Below are positions 47,610-58,921 of a stretch of DNA of 64,000 nt, piece after piece. The translations under genes and the position numbers were made by a program. The DNA comes from Escarpia spicata. Lineage: Eukaryota; Annelida; Polychaeta; Sabellida; Siboglinidae. How positions within the stretch are numbered: position 1 is the first letter of the stretch; each line of letters begins with the position of its first letter. The notes under the pieces were generated by a model. That model was not told the origin of the DNA. It saw only the letters and a program-made list of their open reading frames with translations, and did not search any database. The stretch spans positions 32,153,549 through 32,217,548 of the forward strand of contig OZ023207.1 of assembly GCA_963995525.1 (NCBI GenBank). The letters run 5' to 3'.

Positions 47610-48060
47610 TCTTATTTATTACATACCAAACACTATATTGAATATATTCTGTAGAAAATATTTTAAAAGATTTTTGCAGATGTTTTTCTACAGAATATTT
47701 TGTTCTATTCTATTTTATTCTAAAAAATCATGTGGCCATTATAACAATTATATATAGAACATCCTATAGAATTATACTGAAGTTCCCATAAAATTATATT
47801 GATCTATATCTAATAGTAGAATTGCTATACATTTTTATAGAATTCAACAGAAATTGTACAAAGAGATTTATTTAGATGTTCTGGATACTTTTTTCTAAGG
47901 GAACTGTTTTTTTATTAATAACTTTTATAACACATTAAAAAGTATTTGTTTAATTCTTACTTGCTACTGGTCAGTGAATCCCCTTCAATCAAAGTAGAGA
48001 TAGGGCCAAAACAATAGTGTTTTTTATTTCAGACGAGCATTGTGTCCATATAGGAAAAAT
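47610..48060. other. AT-rich spacer, nothing recognised
   Basis: Contains repeated ATTTTTGCAGA, ACAGAATATTTT and TATAGAATT-type motifs but no gene, RNA or clear element. Confidence 0.5.
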
Positions 48061-48063
48061 GGG

Positions 48064-48448
48064 CCAAGTGGCCCTGGAGTCCTTTGGACTAATACGTCTA
48101 TATGTGATCCCGGCTGATCAAATGAGTGATAAGTCGGAAAAATTTTAACATTGTTTTCTTACATCCTTGTAAAGGTTTGGTAGGGTGCTTTACATGGTTT
48201 CAAAAATTATGACTGCTACAAAAATTGGCGAAGTTATGGAGCATTGAACATGGTAGGGGTCAAAAAGTGAAAATGAAGAAAACGGCTGTTGAAGTTTTAT
48301 ATTATATATGCAAATGGATTGCATGGAAATATTACATGCACAACATTCAAATGTGGCACAAAGTATGTAATATGTATGTTATGTTGCAATGATACACTGG
48401 AAGTACAAATGTGCTGCTACAAAGACTTATCAAGTTATGCCAGATTAT
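48064..48448 (+). repeat. Interspersed repeat R2, copy 2
   Basis: Near-identical to 36538-36925 (for example GCATTGAACATGGTAGGGGT, GGAAATATTACATGCACAAC). It lies directly upstream of the 2A/PHD LINE, so it could be that LINE's 5' region or an older repeat next to which the LINE landed. Confidence 0.85.
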
Positions 48449-48555
48449 GGCATAACGGCTCTCATACTGGTGGTCGCATTCTTGGCGGGAATTCGACATG
48501 GTAATGGTTTACACCAGCATCACTTCCTGATAGTATAAATGCTGGATTCTAGTTT

Positions 48556-51500
48556 GTGGGTGGGAGGAGGATCCAGACAGCTTTGCTGTTTGGTGCTGAT
48601 ATGTACATCAAGCGTGTCGTGAACAGACTGTCACGATATCCAGCTGCGAACCAGCGAACAATGTCCACTTATCTGTTACTTGCACTACTGATCTCGGGTG
48701 ATATACAGTTGAACCCCGGACCAGTTAAGTATCCATGTGGAGTATGTAAGAAGGCTGTTGCCAGAAATCATCGTGCTATGTGTTGTGACGAATGCGACAC
48801 ATGGATCCACATTGGTTGTTGCGGAGTATCACCCAAAGAGTATCGCCACTTACAACAGTCTAATGTCAGCTGGTACTGAACTCACTGCTCACTACCAAAT
48901 TTCTCAAACTCCTTTTTTAACGACAGCTCCATACTAAGTGACCCTAACCCATGACTTGTTGTCGAACTCAGTGTCTAAAAACGGTGACAACACTGCAGAC
49001 TGTGAGTCCAAACCTACAAACCGGAACAAACCAACCAACAGAACTAAATCAAAACCAATTAAGATTATGATCATTAACTGCAATAGCATACTAAGCTCAG
49101 ATAAACGCACCCAGTTTATGAGTATTGTGGAGGCCGAGGATCCCGATGTAGTGGTTGGCACAGAATCGCACGTAGATGCATTGGTGTCTGATGGAGAAAT
49201 CTTCCATCGAGGATACGATGTCTACCGAAAAGACTGAGACAGGAATGGTGGAGGAGTATTCGTTGCCATAAAGAACTGTTTTATTTCGTCGGGGATGCCC
49301 GAGTTTGACTCTGACTGTGAAACTGTATGGGCAAGAATACAGGTGTTCGGGTGCCGGACCCTGATAGTGGGATCATATTATAGACCACCTAACTCCACTA
49401 TCGATGCACTGTCTGGTCTGGAGGATTCGCTAGGCCGTATTACCTTGAAATATCCAGCGGCAAACATTGTTTTGGGGGGGGTGATTTTAACATGCCGGGC
49501 ATCGACTGGGAAACCAAGTCGGTAAACAGAAACCCCCAGTATGGCAATGGTATGAGTCAGAAACTGATTGATATCTGCAATGACTTTTCGTTGGACCAAG
49601 TGGTCAGAATACTGACACGCCTCAACAATATACTGTACCTGATTCTTACCACAAACCCTAACTTATTCAGAAATATTTGTACTACCAATGGAATTAGTGA
49701 ACATGACATTGTCACCACCGATCTCGATATGAAAGTACCAATAAACAAGAAAAAAGCCAGAACCGTTTATATATATAAACGAGCAGATATGGGTGCCATC
49801 AAGAAAGAGTTGGAGGAATACTATATAAACTTGTTGGGAGAGGACTTCAATTTGCGATCAGTTAATGAGAATTGGAATATGTTTAAATTAATTGTACTCG
49901 ATAGCATGAACAGATTCATTCCTACAAAAAAATTATCAACTAGGATTAATCTTCCATGGATGAAACGACATATCCACAGACTAATGCATAAGAAACAGAG
50001 ACTACTGGTATATAACAAAGCAAAAAAGACACAAAACAATCAGGACTGGGCTGTCTTCAGGAAGCTCCAGACACGTGTCAAGACAGAGCTTACCGCTGCG
50101 TATCACAACTATATTGATAGCATGCTTGACGTCGAGTGTAACGAAGAAAGGTCAATCTCCAAGAAATTTTGGTCGTACGTCAAAAATCTAAGAAAGGACT
50201 TTGTTGGTATACCATCACTGAAAGACCACAACGATCATTTGGTCTCGTCTAGTAAGGGGAAAGCAGATATACTGTCAAAGCAGTACCAAACTGTCTTCAC
50301 AAAGGAAGATCTTGTCAACATTCCAACCATGCCTCAGTCACCATATTCCACAATGCCAGGAATCACAGTCATAGTAAATGGAGTATACAAGCTGTTACTC
50401 AGACTGAAGCCTGGCAAAGCGCATGGCCCTGACACAATCCCAAACAAAATTCTAACGGAAACAGCTGACAAAATTGCACCTTGCCTGGCTAGAATATTCC
50501 AACAATCCATCAACACGGGTGAGGTCCCTCATGATTGGAAACATGCTAATATATCAGCAGTATTCAAGAAGGGTGACAAAGTATCCCTCACATCAGTATG
50601 TTGCAAACTATTTGAACATATTATCTACAGCAACATAATGGACCATCTGGACTCTAATAACATCATCGTAGAGTGCCAGCATGGGTTCAGGAATAAACAT
50701 TCCTGTGAGACACAATTAATCGGTGCCACAGAAGACATTGTAAAGAATATAAATAACAGCCACCAAACTGATCTCTTAATACTGGACTTTTCTAAGGCAT
50801 TTGACACCGTGCCCCATGCACGCCTTATGGGAAAACTCCAATATTACGGGGTCAATGATGGAGTTACCAACTGCATTTCAAATTGGCTAACTGACAGAAA
50901 GCAGAGGGTTGTAGTAGATGGCGAGTCGTCTGAAGAAGTGACAGTCGAGTCTGGGGTACCACAGGGCATTGTACTGGGCCCACTTCTTTTTTTATTATAT
51001 GTCAGTGATATAGGAGGGGGTCACCTCTAACATTCGACTTTTTGCCAACGATTGTATTCTATACAGGTTATCAATGACAGTAATGACGCAGAAGCCCTCC
51101 AGTCTGACCTACAGAGGCTGGTAGACTGGTCTGCAACCTGGCAGATGCATTTTAATAAAAATAAATGCTCAGTTATGCATATCACCAAGAAGAGAACTGT
51201 CCACCAGTCTCAGTATACCATCAATGGGGACAGCCTTGGAATTGTACACCATCACCCGTACCTAGGCGTGGAGTTCTCTGATGACCTCAGATGGAACATC
51301 CACATATCCCAACTGTCTGCCAAATCAAATCGTGTATTAGGTTTTATCAAGAGAAATCTGTATAAATGCTCAGAGAAAACTAAACAATCGGCTTACTTTA
51401 CACTAGTTTGTCCTAACCTCGAATACGCGAGCGCTGCTTGGGATCCATACACCAAAAAAATATTAACGAACTTGAGAAAGTACAGCAACGAGCAGCGAGA

Positions 51501-51860
51501 TTTGTAATGGGTAACAACAGTCGGGAAAGCAGTGTAACATTAATGCTGAAAACACTCAAGTGGGAGTCCCTAGAACGACGCAGAGAGGTCAGTCGCCTAG
51601 CAATATTTTACAAATCTCTACACGGAGAAGTAGCCCTTCCTTTGCCGAGCCACCTTTAATTTTTAATAATTAACAACACTCGTGCCTTCGTGGCCACAGT
51701 GAACGATTTATTCAGGTGTCGGCAAGGACTCAGGTTTATGCTAAAAGCTTTTTTAATAGAACAGTAAAGAACTGGAACTGACTAACTGAAACAGTTGTGT
51801 CTGCTGCCACGGTGGATACTTTTAAATCTAGGCTGGGCAGACAACTCTAAAATGTAGTGC
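48556..51860 (+). pseudogene. LINE with 2A-like motif, PHD finger, endonuclease and reverse transcriptase (broken)
   Basis: Nearly full-length non-LTR retrotransposon of the CR1-like, AP-endonuclease group. Order: 48661 MSTYLLLALLISGDIQLNPGP (2A-like, 48697-48723); PHD finger with CGVCKKAV, CCDECDTWIHIGC; stop at 48879. Endonuclease at 49060-49700 (IMIINCNSILSSDKRTQF, SYYRPPNST, ISEHDIV). Linker, then RT at 50380-51070 (LKPGKAHGPDTIPNKIL, DLLILDFSKAFDTVPHARLM, SGVPQGIVLGPLLFLLYV) and C-terminus (LVCPNLEYASAAWDPYTKK). It is inactive. A stop interrupts the endonuclease at 49235, an extra G in the G run near 49475 shifts the frame before DFNMPG, part of the NYRP motif is deleted near 50585, and the catalytic FADD box reads FAND at 51041. 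Confidence 0.88.
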
Positions 51861-51861
51861 T

Positions 51862-54230
51862 TTGGCACATGCCCCCCGCCCCTATATTGGCGTAATGACC
51901 TTATGGTTTTTGCAAATTATTATATAGATATAGACCTCAATGTTTACAGATGCACTCGCAAAAAGACAGCAACAACGCATAGACGAAACAGATATCGTGC
52001 GCATCCTTGTGAATGTGGTTCTCCCGGTCCGTCTGGTCCGCCCGTTGTTGGTCCGCCTTTTAGTGCGCGCCGCTATACATTTGCACTATCCATAATTCAT
52101 ATCATACATGTTCGTACATTATATAATATACAGATCTATGGAGTTCCATATGGATGAGGCTGACCGTCTAGACTTCGTCTTCGACATCAGATTTTAACCG
52201 TACAGTTTGATTTGTGGTGACTGTTAAGTACACATATCGTCATATGCACTCAGTGACATACCAAATATATTTATAAAAAAAGATACTCACAAACATCACA
52301 ATTGACAGTCTCGCCGATTATTCGCAGATTTAAAAAAAACATTTTTACAGCCTACAAGGCTACGGACTAGTTACCACTGTCTCCGCTACGTCACGCCCTC
52401 CGCTAGGGGTGGAATGGTAAACTTAGTTAGGTTTATGGACCGTGCCAACATAACATGAACATAGGAAGAGTATTTTGAATGAACTGTGCACACAATATGA
52501 CTAAACAAAATAATACACCATAATAACTATATTTTAGCTGTCAGTTTATGGTATAATAATTGAATGTTTTGAAAACATCTCACGTTTCAAAAGTTTTCAA
52601 TAGGATTCAGTTGTACTTCTCACTGGATGGCGCCACTGTAACATTGACATGTCAAAAAGAAATGATCGAGGGCACATACGAAAGGTATATTACTTTCATT
52701 TTCATGGGAAGCCAGGTGTGCTGACGTGGCTGTTAAAGTACTATATATATTCTATGGCGATAAGCATTTCTTTCTCATCGGGCATTTTCAATTGAGAAGG
52801 CTTGACGCGTTCCAATTTTGCCTGCTGTTTTAGTCTATAACTATGACTATGAGTATGACTATGTCTATGTGATATGTCTATGACTATGACTACGACTACG
52901 CCTATGCCGAACTCGATCAATCCCACCCAGGGCAGGTAAGCCAGATTAAATTTACAATTTTAATTAATTCGTATTAATAATTAAGTTTAAAAGTGATGTC
53001 TAAGAAAGTTATGCCTTGTCGTGAGAACATCGACACAATCACCACATACATCATGTTACTTTGGATCAACATTTGTGAATTGTGTAGTCTGCAGTGTAGA
53101 CGACAGTGAATCTAACACGCAGTTGGTGCACTGTCAGTCTAGCCATAACACCACTGATGTCACACAGAGCCACCAAGGAGGCACCCGGGGGATCCATTAT
53201 CGAAGTAGCTCATGTTTGGGATTTGGGAAGTAAACTTAATTGACCAGAGGGAAACTTCTGTTGCCCCTCTGTGGTAACAGGGGTTGGTAACAGGGGTTGG
53301 TAACAGGGGTTGGTAACAGGGGTTGGTAACAGACCTGTCAATTTACCCCTTTGGGAGACATCTACGCCTGATAATATAGTTACATAGTATTGAGGGTCTA
53401 TGTATATCTTACTGATTGTTATAATCGTGTTATGTAATATTTTGTTGCATATCAGTCTTATGAACATGTATTAGTAGTTTACACTATTATTATCCAAATG
53501 TGTGACTAAATTAGAGTAGGAAGACAGCATTGGATCAACCGGGTAATCTGTCGCACAACATTGACATGGCAGATTCACCACCATAGAAAAAGACAACAGA
53601 AAACAAAGAAAACGAGATACCGAGTTGCGTATTAGGCGGAACGAGGTATATGTAATTAAGAAAAGAATAATGAGAGATCACTTTCAATGTGTTATTATTG
53701 CATTGTTTTTCATAGTTTAAATTTGATGTTAAGAAAGGGCCCAAACCAATCCATATGCTGTCATTGTCAACTATAAGACAAATCTATGCACAGAGACAAC
53801 TATACGTGTAGATCTTTATACAATTGCATCCAGCGAGTTTAATCATGGTATAATGTACCTTTGTGATCATTAATTTCATGTATGTGATGAATTAGCACAT
53901 GTGTTAGTTACATTGTTAGTATTTTACAAGATAACAATTTGTATCATCACATTTATACACCTGGTCATTTTGTTGGTGTGACTATTTTAGTAACTGGTTC
54001 ATTACTGGATGAATTTAATCATGTACATATAGTATATTATACCATATATGTATTTGTGTAGATATTGTGTTTAAAACAGTTAGTTAGTAGTTCGTAATTT
54101 CTGTTCACAGTTTTTACGGTGTTTAAGATAAATATCATTAGAGAGAAGACAAGTTGACGTGATCAATATGTGGCCCACGTACAATTTATGTACAACGATT
54201 GACGCAGCCAAGGTAGCCGAGCCCAAGATG
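51862..54230. other. Intergenic sequence, small repeats only
   Basis: An ACTATGACTACG-type simple repeat lies near 52840-52910 and a 13-bp array at 53270-53330. Nothing else was recognised; open frames here are short and lack family features. Confidence 0.5.
53270..53331. repeat. 13-bp GTAACAGGGGTTG array
   Basis: Five near-perfect units of GTAACAGGGGTTG. Confidence 0.9.
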
Positions 54231-54369
54231 CCAAGGTGAATTTGTACAGTAGTAGTAATCACCCAGCCTTAGGTTTGAAGTTAGGCCTACCGCCACCGGG
54301 TCTAGCAGCATGGCTGACTGGATTGGGTGTAGGTCCACCAGTGCCAATGTCATGGCAAATACCAGTGGT

Positions 54370-55975
54370 CAGCTTGGTCAGACCTCTTCTTAAATATGCT
54401 CAGGTAGTATGGGATCTTACCATGAAACATCTGATCCATCAACTAGAGGCTGTCCAGAGAAGAGCTGCCAGATAAGTAACAAAGTGCTACATCTGATCCA
54501 TCAACTAGAGGCTGTCCAGAGAAGAGCTGCCAGATAAGTAACAAAGTGCTACATCTGATCCATCAACTAGAGGCGGTCCAGAGAAGAGCTGCCAGATATG
54601 TAACAAAGTGCTACATCTGATCCATCAACTAGAGGCTGTCCAGAGAAGAGCTGCCAGATATGTAACAAAGTGCTACATCTGATCCATCAACTAGAGGCTG
54701 TCCAGAGAAGAGCTGCCAGATAAGTAACAGTGCTACATCTGATCCATCAACTAGAGGCTGTCCAGAGAAGAGCTGCCAGATAAGTAACAGTGCTACATCT
54801 GATCCATCAACTAGAGGCTGTCCAGAGAAGAGCTGCCAGATAAGTAACAGTGCTACATCTGATCCATCAACTAGAGGCTGTCCAGAGAAGAGCTGCCAGA
54901 TATGTAACAAAGTGCTACATCTGATCCATCAACTAGAGGCTGTCCAGAGAAGAGCTGCCAGATATGTAACAAAGTGCTACATCTGATCCATCAACTAGAG
55001 GCTGTCCAGAGAAGAGCTGCCAGATATGTAACAAATTGCTACATCTGATCCATCAACTAGAGGCTGTCCAGAGAAGAGCTGCCAGATAAGTAACAGTGCT
55101 ACATCTGATCCGTCAACTAGAGGCTGTCCAGAGAAGAGCTGCCAGATATGTATCAAAGTGCTACATCCGATTCATCAACTAGAGGCTGTCCAGAGAAGAG
55201 CTGCCAGATAAGTAACAAAGTGCTACATCCGATTCATCAACTAGAGGCTGTCCAGAGAAGAGCTGCCAGATAAGTAACAAAGTGCTACATCCGATTCATC
55301 AACTAGAGGCTGTCCAGAGAAGAGCTGCCAGATAAATAACAAAGTGCTACATCTGATTCATCAACTAGAGGCTGTCCAGAGAAGAGCTGCCAGATAAATA
55401 ACAAAGTGCTACATCTGATTCATCAACTAGAGGCTGTCCAGAGAAGAACTGCCAGATAAATAACAAAGTGCTACATCTGATTCATCAACTAGAGGCTGTC
55501 CAGAGAAGAACTGCCAGATAAATAACAAAGTGCTACATCTGATTCATCAACTAGAGGCTGTCCAGAGAAGAGCTGCCAGATAAATAACAAAGTGCTACAT
55601 CTGATTCATCAACTAGAGGCTGTCCAGAGAAGAACTGCCAGATAAATAACAAAGTGCTACATCTGATTCATCAACTAGAGGCTGTCCAGAGAAGAGCTGC
55701 CAGATAAATAACAAAGTGCTACATCCGATTCATCAACTAGAGGCTGTCCAGAGAAGAGCTGCCAGATATGTAACAAAGTGCTACATCTGGCAAACAAGCA
55801 TAACGAGAATGATTGAAGATCTTCAATGACCATCACTTCAACACAGACGGAAACAAGCCAGACTCCAACTTCTAGCCAACGGAATCAATGGGAAAACTTA
55901 TTTGGATATCGACATTGACCTACCGACAAAGCAGCACTCACCCTGCACCAGAGGAAACAAATACAAATTCATGCA
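54370..55975 (+). pseudogene. LINE RT C-terminal fragment hosting a tandem array
   Basis: Before the array: LVRPLLKYAQVVWDLTMKHL and LEAVQRRAAR. After it: VQRRAARYVTKCYIWQTSI, IEDLQ-stop-PSLQHRRKQARLQLL. Together they are the C-terminal end of an RT protein of the CR1/jockey-like type, split by the 62-bp array. Confidence 0.8.
54440..55792. repeat. 62-bp minisatellite, about 22 copies, derived from LINE RT codons
   Basis: The unit contains CATCAACTAGAGGCTGTCCA, GAGAAGAGCTGCCAGATAAG and TAACAAAGTGCTACATCTGA. Some units are 60 bp (AACAGTG instead of AACAAAGTG). Variants cluster: GATCCATC to the left, GATTCATC to the right. The unit equals the LINE codons around HQLEAVQRRAARYVTKCY. Confidence 0.93.
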
Positions 55976-56049
55976 GCCAGAACAAAAGTACACACAGACT
56001 CTTTTTGGGCCCGCACATGCAGACAGTGGAACGGAAGTCCCTGTGTAGA

Positions 56050-56360
56050 ACAGTAGTGCAACGGTAACAGCTCCGGACTCTCGACTGAGAGAACGTGGGT
56101 TTGAATCCTATGCGGCGGTGTCGAACCTTGGACAAGTTTGTTTACTCTACATTGCTTCAGTTCACTCAGCTGTATGAATGAGTACCTGGCTACAAACAGT
56201 GGTGGATATTTGTATACAAATATTCTTTGTGCATTAATTGCAGCATGGCTGAATGCTTCCTAGAGAAGTCAAGATGGTGTTCAGTTGAATAGGGAGTAAA
56301 GTGTAAAGTTCTTTGAGCAGTCCTAAGGACTGGATACTGCACTGTATAAGAACTTACCTT
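56050..56360 (+). mobile_element. tRNA-derived SINE, second copy
   Basis: The head has GTGCAACGGTAACAGCTCCG and box B GGTTTGAATCC. The body has AATGAGTACCTGGCTACAAA and GTGCATTAATTGCAGCATGG; the tail has GAGCAGTCCTAAGGACTGGA. It matches the minus-strand copy at 32930-33217 but its tail is single, not amplified. Confidence 0.8.
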
Positions 56361-57053
56361 TACTTTTACTTTTTTAATTAAATGAAATTTTCTACCGAAA
56401 CCATGAAAGGGACATTCCCAAAACAAGACAAACATCACTGGCCAAAGACATCCTTTAGGATCTTGTGTCAGAAGCAGAAACATAAAATATACTGTGCTCA
56501 CGTCTGTCCCAGCTAATCAACCCAAATCCTAGTCACGTACCGGTATGGAATGTTTCTATCACTAAATTTAAGTACGTACCTGTATTGAGACTTAAGTGAT
56601 AACCTGCCTAATCCAACCATTGGTTGAATCAACCCACCTCAGAATCTAACATGTTGACTGTGTGTGTGACGTCAATGGTCTTTGTGTGGTTCACTGCGCG
56701 TGCATGAATATTCATTATACTCGGGCTGCATAATTAATCATCCACGTGGCAGCAAGCTCAAAAAGATTCGCATAAACACAATTGTTTATCAGCTTTTTGC
56801 GCATATAACACCCAAATTATGCATAAACATGCAAGACATAAGTAGCAGAGAAAGTACTTATGGGAAATCATGTTTTGATTCAGTATATCTCGAATGTATA
56901 TTAGCTTACAAAGAATTGCTTTAAAATAAAATACATATATAGTTTATACTGTATCTAATGACTTTACAATAAAAACAAATGCCCTTTAAAATATAGTCAA
57001 TGTACAAAATTAAAAGAAAGGCTGTGTTTGTGTGTTGCAGTGTGACTTGTAAA

Positions 57054-58885
57054 ATGGGAGAGACAGCCAAGATTCCTGCATTACAGGAAGGACAGACATA
57101 CCATGCTTTTATCATCCACAACAGCGAAACAGAGCGTAGCGTCTCACTCCAGCTACATGACGACCTCCAAGCCAGAGGCTACCAGTGTTGCCATGCCGAC
57201 ATAGACTTCCTGCCAGGGACAGGGATCATTGCGAACATCGCGTCAACGATTAATAAATCCCGTCGAGTCATCGCAATCATCTCACCGCAATTTCTCAAGA
57301 GTGGCTGGTGCAAGTTAGAGATGGCAAGCACACTTAACCTCTCATACGATTGTGATCGACAAATATTGATCCCAATCCTTTACAAAATCAACCCAGACAA
57401 GGACGTGCTTCCAGCAGAGATCAAGTCAATGACATATTTAGAATACACAGACACACTCTTCTGGAAGAAACTAACTGACGCACTTATCAGTGAGTACCAT
57501 TCTCCTATTGTCTCACATTTGTCAGTGAGTACCATTCTCCTATTATCTTACGCTTGTCAGTGAGTACCATCCTCCTATTGTCTCACACTTGTCAGTGAGT
57601 ACCATTCTCCTATTGTTTAACACTTGTCAGTGAGTACCATTCTCCTATTGTCTCACACTTGTCAGTGAGTACCATTCTCCTATTGTCTCACACTTGTCAG
57701 TGAGTACAATTCTCCTATTGTCTCACACTTGTCAGTGAGTACCATTCTCCTATTGTCTCACACTTGTCAGTGAGTACCATTCTCCTATTGTCTCACACTT
57801 GTCAGTGAGTACCATTCTCCTATTGTCTCACACTTGTCATTGAGTACCATTCTCCTATTGTCTCACACTTGTCATTGAGTACCATTCTCCTATTGTCTCA
57901 CACTTGTCAGTGAGTACCATTCTCCTATTGTCTCACACTTGTCATTGAGTACCATTCTCCTATTGTCTCACACTTGTCATTGAGTACCATTCTCCTATTG
58001 TCTCACACTTGTCAGTGAGTACCATTCTCCTATTGTCTCACACTTGTCAGTGAGTACCATTCTCCTATTGTTTAAAACTTGTCAGTGAGTACCATTCTCC
58101 TATTGTCTCACACTTGTCAGTGAGTACCATTCTCCTATTGTCTCACACTTGTCAGTGAGTACCATTCTCCTATTGTCTCACACTTATCAGTGAGTACAAT
58201 TCTCCTATTGTCTCACACTTGTCAGTGAGTACCATTCTCCTATTGTCTAACACTTGTCAGTGAGTACCATTCTCCTATTGTCTCACACTTGTCAGTGAGT
58301 ACCATTCTCCTATTATCTTACGCTTGTCAGTGAGTACCATTCTCCTATTGTCTCACACTTGTCAGTGAGTACCATTCTCCTATTGTCTCACACTTGTCAG
58401 TGAGTACCATTCTCCTATTATCTTACGCTTGTCAGTGAGTACCATTCTCCTATTGTCTCACACTTGTCAGTGAGTACCATTCTCCTATTGTCTCACACTT
58501 GTCAGTGAGTACCATTCTCCTATTATCTTACGCTTGTCAGTGAGTACCATTCTCCTATTGTCTCACACTTGTCAGTGAGTACCATTCTCCTATTGTCTCA
58601 CACTTGTCAGTGAGTACCATTCTCCTATTGTCTCACACTTGTCTCAGTTTCTTGGCCGAGATCTGTATTTTTTAATTGAAATGCTGTGTGAATCCGTATA
58701 AAACTATTACAAATGTCTTTGTTTAACCGTCCCGTAGTATTCCAATTCTGAGTAAATGTCATGTTGTATACCTGTGTATACCTGTCAAAGCAAATCTGTT
58801 TTGTTGGAAATCTGCCTTGAATCAAAAGAATTTGCACTTCAGCTGCAATAAATTTGTAAATGAAATGTTTATAACTGTTAATATA

Positions 58886-58921
<36 letters not shown>

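Noticed and set aside
55980..56135. Possible tRNA gene from a box-B-like GGTTTGAATCC
   Set aside because: The surroundings match the SINE at 32930-33217 rather than a folded tRNA; no complete cloverleaf was seen.
57490..58645. CRISPR array
   Set aside because: Regular 35-bp repeat, but units are contiguous with no unique spacers, in a eukaryotic intron; the same holds for the other arrays.
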